The position numbers and the translations under genes were made by a program. Below, piece by piece: positions 13,787 through 22,400 of a stretch of 40,687 bases of DNA. The notes under the pieces were generated by a model. The model was not told the DNA's origin. It saw only the letters and a list, made by a program, of their open reading frames with translations, and did no database searches. The stretch's first letter is position 1. Every line of letters starts with the position of its first letter. The stretch comes from Sphaerosporella brunnea (taxonomy: Eukaryota > Ascomycota > Pezizomycetes > Pezizales > Pyronemataceae): contig VXIS01000388.1 of the NCBI GenBank assembly GCA_008704415.1, positions 1-40,687 of the forward strand, in the 5' to 3' direction.

Positions 13787-13820
13787 GAGAGAGAGAGAGA
13801 GCACGGATTGGTATATATCG
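13787..13820 (-). promoter_or_regulatory. TATA box and CT leader of the Cys4 gene
   Basis: On the minus strand TATATA (13,818-13,812) is followed by a run of CT repeats (13,801-13,787) and then the ATG at 13,766. The spacing of about 45 bp supports that start over the upstream ATG at 13,901. Confidence 0.5.
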
Positions 13821-14133
13821 AGCCCCTTGTGGATGGGGCGGGCGTTGCGTCCGCTCATGTTGATCTGCCCCCGGCGGTGATTTGGGTTGACATCGACGCA
13901 ACTTGAAGGCGGGAGATCTTGCTGGAATGGTTGGGAATGGAACCCTCGAGGGAAAACCAGCTCATACAGTATGTTGGAACAAACGGGGGGGAAAAACATC
14001 CACAAGATGCGGCCATATAAACGATAATTAGGCCTGGTTTCCCCTTCTTGGTTTATCTCTTATTCCTATGGGTCATGATCCTTTTTTCTGAGACACTCCA
14101 TGCGCCTACAGCGGTCATTCAAGTGGGTTAGAC

Positions 14134-14194
14134 GTCTGTCATGATCGCTCGCGGTCGCATACAGACAACAAATTAGATTACAAACAAACAAAAG
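14134..14194 (+). mobile_element. 3' end of a LINE-type element (5'-truncated copy)
   Basis: This 61-bp segment ends in an A-rich tail (ATTACAAACAAACAAAAG). It matches the reverse complement of 15,037-15,099 at roughly 53 of 61 positions. The other copy lies just past the C-terminal coding end of the LINE fragment on the minus strand, so the shared segment is best read as the LINE 3' end. Here it is in the opposite orientation with almost nothing 5' of it. Confidence 0.5.
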
Positions 14195-14464
14195 ATCGTT
14201 CGAGGAAGCGCAGAGGGCAGGCGTTTCACATCCCCCCTCCCTCGTCGTGAGAAACGAGGACGTCTCAATACATACGTGAAGTGACACATAGGCGCAAACA
14301 ACATGAACGGCCGCAAAGCTCCCTCCCAATCTGTATCTCTGTATATATAAATAAGGCCGTGTAGCACATCCCACTAAGTACGCTACGCACGCAGTACGTC
14401 CCAACCCTAACCAGCACATTCCATATCCACAAGTTCCATCCATCCAAGCTTCGCTGTTCAAAGT

Positions 14465-14653
14465 ATGATCGTCGACAGTATTCTCGGCGGAGAGAAGCCC
14501 TGTCCTGATCCCGATTGTATCGATCTTGGAAGCCTCTGCACGGTGCACCAGACTCGCGCGCAGAGTAAACAGCAAGAGAGGGAGGACGATGGAGGTGGCC
14601 TAGAGGGACCATATAGTGAACCACCCGAGGGCCACTACATGGAGTGCTGGTGA
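14465..14653 (+). CDS. possible small protein of 62 residues
   Basis: The frame starts at an ATG with A at -3, about 113 bp after a clear TATA box (TATATAAATAA, 14,342-14,352). The product is acidic in its second half and carries three Cys near the N-terminus (PCPDPDCIDLGSLC) and one near the end. There is no signal peptide, membrane segment or family resemblance. Overlapping frames exist on the other strand, so chance is possible. Confidence 0.28.
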   Translation: MIVDSILGGEKPCPDPDCIDLGSLCTVHQTRAQSKQQEREDDGGGLEGPYSEPPEGHYMECW

Positions 14654-15036
14654 TGGTGGGAGATGATGGGCATGGTGGCGATTCGGAGCATACTAATAGT
14701 GTCCGTTTAGAACCAACTCGAACGAGAGTTGCGTTGACGGCAACTGTTCATGCCCCCCCGAACTTGAGATCGCCCCCCAGAGTTTGCCCGTCACTTCGTC
14801 GATTTCAACTAGCAAGAGGCCAACGGCTTGAATGCCCCCAGTGAGTGTGCTTTTGAGCTCTAGCCCCCCCCCCCCCCTACTCTCTGGCTGGGGGACTTCA
14901 CAAACAGTCACTCCGTTTGTTAGGCAAGTGACTGGGCGCGGCTCCAGATGGAGAGCAAGTACTCGTTTTTCGCCTGGGAGGACGCATAGAATAGGTTTCT
15001 GCACGATGTAGAGAACAATAGGCTTGAATAGCGAGA

Positions 15037-16083
15037 CTTTTTTGTTTGTTTGTAATCACGTTTATTGTCTGTATACGACCGCGAGCGATCATGACAGACC
15101 TCCCTTATCCTGTCCGCCCCCTTATTGATGCTATATCATGAGTCAACTGCGGCCACCCGAAATACCAAAAGCATTAAACAAAAAGGAAAGTATAGTAGAA
15201 AAGACAAAAAGAAAGAAACGGGCCGGTAACAACATGTGAAAGCCATGGCCGCCAGGGCCGGGTCACTCCTCTTCCTCCTCTCTAGACGGTGACGATGAAT
15301 CATCCTCATCCCCAGGGACAGCCACTGGTTGCCCAACCTTTGTATCCCGCAGAAACTGCAGGATATGCGGGGTAGCCTTCTCCTCCCAAAACAGCTCCAC
15401 AATTGACCGCCACCGCCACCCACGGTGTTTCCACCCAGGCTCTTTCTCCACAGAGCGCCAAAGCGCGCGAATCTGCGGAAGCCACCGGCCGCGCTCGTTG
15501 AAGAGGTGCTCTCTAGTCTGCCGCTTTGCTGGATCCACTGCCTGGTGCCACGGCTGCGGGCTTCTGAGGCCTTGCGCTTCGGGTGGGCCAAACTAGCCTG
15601 CCGTAGAAGCGCTTCGCTGGGGGTTCTGGCTGGAGACGAGGCTGCATCTTTGGTCACCAGGTCCGCAAACTCATTTCTATCAATGCCGGCGTGTCCGGGG
15701 GCCCAACGCAGCGTGAGGGAGCACCCACAGTCGGTCAGCTTGCGGATGATGCGGCGAGCCATCCATTGGCCAGGCCCGATGAAACCGTCTTTGCACCGTT
15801 CCAGTGCAGCCCGAGCATCCGCGAAGATAGTTGCTCTCCTGCCGCTGTTCAAAGCGCTGGACAGCGCGGTAGAGTGAATACGCTTCTGCGTCGAAGACGA
15901 ACTTTTTGTTGGTGCCAAGGTGAAAGCTATCGCCAGTCCAGAAGGCCTCAATCTGGGATAGAGGTCGGTATGTTAGCCCTGTGTTTGGCCCGATCCAGGG
16001 TTGCGGGTCTGGGCAAGCCACGCAACTGCGCAGCCTACCTGGCCATCATCCAGCCTAGATCCAGCGGCCCAAACGATCAAGTG
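15037..16083 (-). mobile_element. LINE (Tad/I-like) fragment: RNase H domain, C-terminus and 3' UTR, broken by frameshifts
   Basis: Reading from 16,083 downward, successive frames give the start of an RNase H domain (AAGSRLDDGQVGCAVAW), then KFVFDAEAYSLYRAVQRFE, then ATIFADARAALERCKDG and RWAPGHAGIDRNEFADLV, and finally the post-RNase H C-terminus ending FLRDTKVG and an acidic tail (stop at 15,263). This is the order in the pol protein of fungal LINE retrotransposons. At least three frameshifts (near 16,015, 15,845 and 15,545) separate the pieces. The position of the first catalytic Asp (usual T-D-G-S) reads A-A-G-S. Reverse transcriptase and endonuclease are absent. The 3' UTR runs to an A-rich tail near 15,037. 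The copy is dead. Confidence 0.8.
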
Positions 16084-16293
16084 ATGACTGCAACTTAAGA
16101 CCGCGGCCCGTCCCGAACTCCGCCGGAGGTAAACACGCCCGCCAGACAACTTTTCTGTTGCAAACGTCCACTTTTCCGTGGATCGGAATCCAACTTCGTT
16201 CCACCGCGGTTGATCTCAATGACCGCCGATCAACATGTAGAAATCATGACGTCTTCGAACGCCAACCTCATCGCCTCGCCGTGGGCAATGCAG

Positions 16294-16300
16294 TATATAA
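16294..16300 (+). promoter_or_regulatory. TATA box of the SDR pseudogene
   Basis: TATATAA lies 45 bp before the ATG at 16,345, followed by a C-run. Confidence 0.5.
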
Positions 16301-16344
16301 CCCCCCCCCCCCACTCTTTCCTGACAACGTAGAACCTTTTTAAA

Positions 16345-17255
16345 ATGCGACTCCCCATACCAAGACTGCAACCGCGACTTTCCACGAACTTTAAGAACTT
16401 GACGAACTTCACGAAACCAGCAGTTATTTCCACAACTCATCACTCGGCGCAACAGCAGGTCTACCGCCAACCTGCGGCCACAACCGTCTCACGGCCCCGC
16501 ACCTCTCTAGCTTCGACAAATTGCGCTTCCAAGTACCGTTTGTAGCAGCGGCCTGATTATATAAGCGCTAGCCATCAATGGGGCAAAAGTGTACATCACT
16601 GACCGGCGTAGCGCGACGCTCGAAACAGCGTCGCAAAGATACGCCGGAAACATTGTTCCGGTAGCTGCAGATATCATCTCCTCGCCCTCAATCAAAGCCC
16701 TCGTTTCTCAGTTTAGCGACGGAGAAGGAAACCGCCGGTTTTTCCGCGCCGGATTTCGCCTGGCTGAAAACATCTCCCGCTCGGACTTTAGCAATTGGCA
16801 GGATACGTTAGCGACGAATGTCGCCGCGCAGTATTTCACCAGCTCCGCGTTCCTGCCGTTGCTGGCGCAGGGAACAAAGAACACGCCCGGCTACTCCAGC
16901 AGCATCGTCAACATCGCCTACATCTCCGGCGTCATGAAGAGTAGCTCCTCAGGCCAATTCGCGTACGCGGCTAGTAAGGCGGCGTTTTTGCAGCTGTTAA
17001 GGAATTTGGCGACTTTATTGAGCGTCAAGGTTCGCGTCCCCGTATCTTCCCGAGCGAGATGACGGCGGATGGAAGCGATGCCGCTTAGAAGCGTAGCTTG
17101 GAAGGCTCCAAGTTGTCGGAGGGCTTGCTGGCGGGAAGAACCGGTAGTGAACAGGATATGGCGGCGGCGATTTTGTATCTTGCTGGTGTTTGTGGATGGG
17201 GAATACCATCTACATGGATGGTGGAGATTTATTGAAGGCCCCGAGTGCCGCTTAA
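16345..17255 (+). pseudogene. short-chain dehydrogenase/reductase pseudogene
   Basis: The start region (MRLPIPRLQPRLSTNFKN) is basic and hydroxylated, like a mitochondrial presequence, and stays open to 16,545. SDR-like sequence follows in other frames: FDKLRFQVPFVAAA, then GLII, an in-frame TAA at 16,562, then ALAINGAKVYITDRRSATLE. The long central frame (16,589-17,062) holds the catalytic region, with SIVNIAYISG and YAASKAAFLQLLRNLA (the Y-x3-K pair). After that FPSEMTADGSD, a TAG near 17,086, EGLLAGRTGSEQDMAAAILY and finally YMDGGDLLKAPSAA come in shifted frames, with the end at 17,255. The Gly-rich nucleotide-binding loop (G-x3-G-x-G) is deleted. At least three frame changes and two stops make it non-functional. 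Confidence 0.75.
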
Positions 17256-17345
17256 GAAGGTGGAGAAGTTTAAGGTGGAGAAAGACTGCCGTGATGTTTG
17301 ATGCTGTTAACATCGTCGCGTGACTGCTTGTGATTGGCCTTTCCA

Positions 17346-17596
17346 CTAATCCTCGATGTCCATGTAGTTCGACTGAATGCTCTCCTCGAGGGACTGAGAA
17401 ATCAACCGCAACGCTTCCCAAACACGAAAGTATAGTCGGTAAACGCTTGAATTGCGGCCGCCGAGCCAGCATTGCCAGTAGACGGTAGACTAACCTCCGT
17501 GGCCGAGCTTGTGTTCGACGACGTAGCGGTTGTTGAACTTGTCACCGAGGCGGACCGGGTGATAACCTCCGGGCGAAAGCTCTCGACTCTGGACAT
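17346..17596 (-). pseudogene. protein-kinase N-terminal fragment (SRPK-like), truncated
   Basis: An ATG at 17,596 in an excellent context (ACCATG) begins MSRVESF. One base of frame change later the sequence reads ELSPGGYHPVRLGDKFNNRY and VVEHKLGHGG. That is the conserved lead-in to the kinase domain and the start of the Gly-rich loop of fungal SRPK-type kinases (usually followed by [FY]-S-T-V-W). Here GG is followed by TAG and STVYW. The same frame then stays open to 17,346 and ends VWEALRLISQSLEESIQSNY plus a few residues. No catalytic Lys, HRD or DFG region is present. A frameshift, a stop and loss of the catalytic core indicate a pseudogene. It converges on the SDR pseudogene. Confidence 0.6.
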
Positions 17597-18064
17597 GGTT
17601 GATGGTTGTTGCTTCGTTCGTGGTGAAGATTGGGCAGCTACGCGTTGAGGTTGCTTTGTCAATATATATGATGTCAGTGCACGTGACGTCCAGAGCTGGG
17701 AAACTGCCAAGAACGGTTGCCAACCAATTGCCAACCACCGACGAAATTGAAAGCCAGTGGAAATGGTCCGAGTGCTCAGCAGTGAAGATAACCTACGAGT
17801 GCCGGCCTGTGAATGGTTCTGCTCACCCGCACAATTTCTCTCCTTCGACAGCTTCCCCAGCAGAACTCGACACCCACTCCCTCAGCAGAGCTCCTGTGTA
17901 TTACTAAAAGCACATGACCGTACGGTTGCCAACCGATTTTTGCTGTAGCGCGGTTGTCAACCCCGTCGGAGGTTGTTTACCTACGGGGTTCCCACCCAGC
18001 TCTGGTCGCGTCTCCCAGTCCCTGTCCTCCCAACTCCAAGCGTCCTTCAACCGCACCGGAAAAA

Positions 18065-18379
18065 ATGGATCCAAGCGAATTCTGGGCGGTCTTTCGCCAC
18101 GACAATTTCAACCCGCCGAATGCCAGCCACGCCCCCTCGCGGCCGCCTCAGCCCAGCCGGCCGGGCTACGAGTTGCAAAGCCGGGCTGGCTTTTTGATCA
18201 GCCTTACGCAGCCCAACTCAGCCAGCTCAGCCCGCTGGCTGGCTATTGAGAACACTGCATCCAGCTCCCCACCCTGCCACCGTAGTCCAGCCGCCTTCCC
18301 CCGGCCAGCGACAATATGCCCTAGTTGCAACGGACAGTATGTATTCCATGCTCGCCCTTATCCTTGTGATACCGTTTGA
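18065..18379 (+). CDS. possible Pro/Ser-rich ORF of 104 residues
   Basis: The ATG at 18,065 sits in an A-rich context. The product is rich in Pro, Ser and Ala, with a C-x2-C near the end (TICPSCNG). The DNA contains short GCCGGGCTGG/CAGCCCAG repeats, so the composition may simply reflect them. A GTATGT donor at 18,336 lies inside, but no acceptor joins it in frame to the next ORF. Low confidence. Confidence 0.22.
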   Translation: MDPSEFWAVFRHDNFNPPNASHAPSRPPQPSRPGYELQSRAGFLISLTQPNSASSARWLAIENTASSSPPCHRSPAAFPRPATICPSCNGQYVFHARPYPCDTV

Positions 18380-18728
18380 CTTAGTGGACATAGACGGCAT
18401 GGAAATTTGGATGCACTCAGATTCGACGCTGTTCGGCCTCGTTCTTCACGAGGATGAAAAGCTGTTTGGACATGTCCAGTTGGTCTTCCTGGCCCGCGGG
18501 AGGATGCAAGCCCTCATCCGCGAGACTCCCCGCAGGGTACTCATACTTTCAGCCAACTACGATACCACGCGTGCGCCCGGGCTAGGATACAATGTGCGCG
18601 TAGCAGACCATTGGCACTTGACAGCGTTCACGAACGACCGCTTCACCCTCCATATACACCCCAGGCCGAACAAGTGTCAGTTGGTGTGGCCCAATATTGC
18701 GGTTGAAAGGGTGACCTTGGGTCCTTAA
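18339..18728 (+). CDS. possible hypothetical protein of 129 residues
   Basis: The frame is open from 18,198 and has an ATG at 18,339. The product begins with a hydrophobic stretch (MLALILVIPFDLV) and continues with well-mixed residues (for example FGLVLHEDEKLFGHVQLVFL), which looks more protein-like than the surrounding shadow frames. No family is recognised. It overlaps the end of the previous frame by 41 bases, so at most one model, or a spliced combination that I could not build, is right. Confidence 0.35.
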   Translation: MYSMLALILVIPFDLVDIDGMEIWMHSDSTLFGLVLHEDEKLFGHVQLVFLARGRMQALIRETPRRVLILSANYDTTRAPGLGYNVRVADHWHLTAFTNDRFTLHIHPRPNKCQLVWPNIAVERVTLGP

Positions 18729-19457
18729 GCATAGTGGGGTTTTTTTTTTTTTTTTTTTTTTGCTCCTTAATACCGATACCCGTATTGCCTTTTCTTTCGT
18801 TTGATTCACTTTCCCAGCGCCCTTAAATCTTGACTTCAAACAAAGGCCTCAGTGCTATCCATCCCATATGCACGCACATATCATATGCCCTCCGCTCGAT
18901 GCGATGTTCACAATAAGAAGGCCCCAACGCACACTCGACTCCGAACCAGCACGAGACCGAGACCAAGCCGAACAACCCAGGGACTGGAATCTGCTTACCT
19001 CCCCATACTTCCAAGAAGTAGGTAATTAAAGTCCGGTTATGACATCACATCACATCACATCACAGCATCATATCACAATCACACGAAAAGAGACGATTCA
19101 GCAGAACCAAGAATTTTTTTTCTTTTTCCTTTGCGCATTTACCTCCAACGACCATCGAGTCCGCACACACGAAGTCGCGGACCCAGCCAGAGCCGGAGTT
19201 CCCCAAAACACACAAAAGAGCCAAAAAAAAAAAAAAAAAAAAAAGCGAACAACCATATTTGATGATCACATTCAACTCTATCACTCTTTTCAATGACTAG
19301 AAATGAAAAAAAAAATTCAAATCAAATGAACGGAGAAAAAAAAAACGATGAAACCAACCATGAGCTAAATAAAGACAAAACAAAAAACATTTCCCACGCT
19401 ATGCTATACCAAAGTTAAATGGGATACGCATCGCACTCGCACTCGCATTGCATACAA
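18729..19457. other. intergenic region between convergent genes
   Basis: Contains poly-T at 18,740, an (ATCAC)n patch at 19,043-19,065, poly-A at 19,222-19,243 and further A-rich DNA that is probably the 3' UTR of the large minus-strand gene. No gene seen. Confidence 0.6.
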
Positions 19458-22400
19458 CTAGCAGCACTGCCCGCAAGGGATAGGGCAAGGGTTGGAGCAG
19501 AAGGGGCGCACTTCCTCAATCACCTCGACCGGAGTGCAAGGAGTGACTGGGCGCACCTCCCTGATGCACTGGACCGGGCGGACGGTCGATGAGCAGCCGT
19601 TGCGCTTTTCGTTGATATTGATGTTGATGTTCTCGTTGGGGTTGCCGGAGGAAGAGTGGTGACCACCCTCAGAGCTGCCGCCGCGCTCACCGCCGGAGCC
19701 ACCGCAGCAGCCACCGCAGCCGCCACCACCGCAGCAGTTCATCATGCTGGAGTCATGATGGTGGTGGTTGTTGTGGTGGTGGTTACCCGCGCCCTTGTTG
19801 GCGTTCTGACCGAGGTTGGCGAGGAGAAGCCCCTGAGGGTTGTCCTCCCTGGCCAGCTGAGGGTGAGCAGCGAGGCCTTGGGTGGCGCCCTGGGTGCCGC
19901 AATGGGCGTCAGGCATGAAGTTGTTCTCATTGTGCTGAGGGGCGAAGTTGCGCATTCCTGCGTTTTGCATTCCCGCGTTGTTGTTTCCCTGTGCGTTCTC
20001 GTTGGTGCCTCTGCCCGAGGCAATCTGATTGGTTTCATTTCCGCCATTGGGCATGTTGTTGTTGCCAACGTTGGAGTTGGCGCCGTCGCCCGAGGCGATT
20101 TGATCGGTGTTCCCCATGTTACCACCACCAGAGCCACCACCAAAGCCACCAGGAAAGCTACCGCAGTCTCCACCGTCTCCACCGTCACGCTTGACAACAC
20201 TGCCGGTCTTGTTGGTGGAGGTGTTGGCGGTATTGGCGGTGTTGGTGGTCTTGTTGGTGGTGTTGGTGCTGCCGCTCAGGCCGGCCAGGCCTGCCAGGCC
20301 GGCCAGGCCGCATTCGTCAATCTCACGGCAAGGCTCCTGGACACTGTTGACGATCGGCTGTTTGACGCACTCGGAGTGCACAGGCTTAATGCGCTCCTCA
20401 ACAACGGGCTGAACAATATCCTTGACGGGCTGGACGATGTCGACGGGCTGGACATCGGTAGACTTGTTGATGATCGGCTCATTCACGTGGGTGACGCACG
20501 GGCGAACAACATCACACTCGGTAGGGCAGCCACAGATGCAGCCCTCATGGTGTCTGGTCCTGGCCTCATGGAGGGCGGGGTGGCTGGTCATAGCCTCATG
20601 GCGGGGGTGGCTGGCCATGGACTGGTAATGGCAGGGGCGGTTAGTCATTGCCTCATGGCAGCAGGGCTCGCGGTGGGAGGTCTTGGCCTCATGGCGGACA
20701 GGCTCGCGGTGGGAGGTCCTGGCCTCATCGCAGACTGGCTCGCGGTGGCAGGTCTTGGCCTCATGGCGGACAGGCTCGCGGTGGGAGGTCCTGGCCTCAT
20801 CGCAGACGGGCTCGCGGTGGCAGGTCTTGGCCTCATGGCGGCAGGGCTCGCGGTGGGAGGTCTTGGCCTCATGGTGGGAAGGCTCGTGGTGGGTGGACTC
20901 ATAGTGAGAGGGCTCATGGTGAGAGGTGGATTCATGGCCAGTGCTGCCAGAGCCGTAGCTGCGCTTGCAGACGCAAGGCGCGGGCCTCGCGGTGTTGGTA
21001 GCGGCGTTGCTGGCAGGGGCGAGAGCAGCGGGGCAAGTGCAGCCAGCCTCGCGGCAAGGCTCCACAGTGGTGTTGACAATGGGAGGCTTGATCTCCTTGC
21101 TGTGGACGGGCTTGATGTGCTCCTCGACAACGGGCTGGACAATATCTCTCACAGGCTGAATGATATCGACAGGCTCAACATGGGGCTTGACAACCTCGAC
21201 GGGCTGGTGCTTGCGGACCTCGGGGGCCATCTGGACGCACTCGACAGCCGGAGTGGGCGTAATGACGGTGAAGCCCGCTTCGTGATGGCAGCTATCCTCG
21301 CAGTCGCAGCCAATGGGGAGCGCGACGCTGATGTGGCGCTTGCCATGCTTCCCATGCTCACCATGCTTGCCATGCTTGCCATGCTTGCCATGCTTTGCAT
21401 GCTTTGCACGCTTGCCCTCGTCGCAGGGGATGCAATCGTGGTGGCAAGTGTGAGTGACGGCAGGGGCAGTGACGCGAGAACAAGGCGCCACAACGTCGAT
21501 GGTGGGAGTGTTCTTAACGACGACGGGCTCCACAACCTCGGCAATGGGCTGGCTGTGCTGGTTGCAGCTCTTGACGTGAGGGATAGCAGCAGCATCGGCA
21601 GCGCTACCAGCCTTGGTATCGACCTTAGGATCGGCACCAGCCTTGGAACCAACCTTAGGGTCGCTACAAGCCTTGTTGTCGACCTTAGGATCCGCAAGAG
21701 AGCTGGACGCCGTGTCGACCTTGGGACGGGCAAGAGCGTGGGTATCGACCTTAGGATCCGCAAGAGAGTTGGATGCCGTGTCGACCTTGGGACAGGCAAG
21801 AGCATGGGTATCGACCTTAGGATCCGCAAGAGAGCTGGACGCCGTGTCGACCTTGGGATCGGCGAGAGCGCTGGATGCCGTATCAACCTTGGGACAGGAA
21901 AGAGCGTGGGTATCGACCTTAGGATCCGCAAGAGAGCTGGATGCCGTGTCGACCTTGGGATCAGCGAGAGCGCTGGATGCTGTATCGACTATAGGATCGG
22001 CGAGAGAGTTGGACGCTGTGTCGACCTTGGGACAGGCAAGAGCGTGGGTATCAACCTTAGGATCCGCAAGAGAGTTGGATGCCGTATCGACCATAGGATC
22101 GGCGAGAGAGTTGGATGCCGTGTCGACCCTGGGATCGGCGAGAGCGCTGGATGCCGTATCGACCTTAGGATCGGCGAGAGAGTTGGACGCCGTATCAACC
22201 TTAGGATGGGCGAGAGCATTGGTGTCGACCTTGGGGTCGGCGAGAGCACTGGCGTCGACCTTAGGATGGGCAAGAGCATTGGTGTCGACCTTGGGGTCGG
22301 CGAGAGCACTGGCGTCGACCTTAGGATGGGCAAGAGCATTGGTGTCGACCTTGGGGTCGGCAAGAGCATTTGATGCCGTGTCAACCTTAGGATTGGCGAG

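Noticed and set aside
19656..22373. 905-residue open frame on the plus strand
   Set aside because: It is the antisense of the giant repeat protein. The repeats have a fixed codon pattern without stops in the other strand, and the translated product has no signal peptide or sensible composition.
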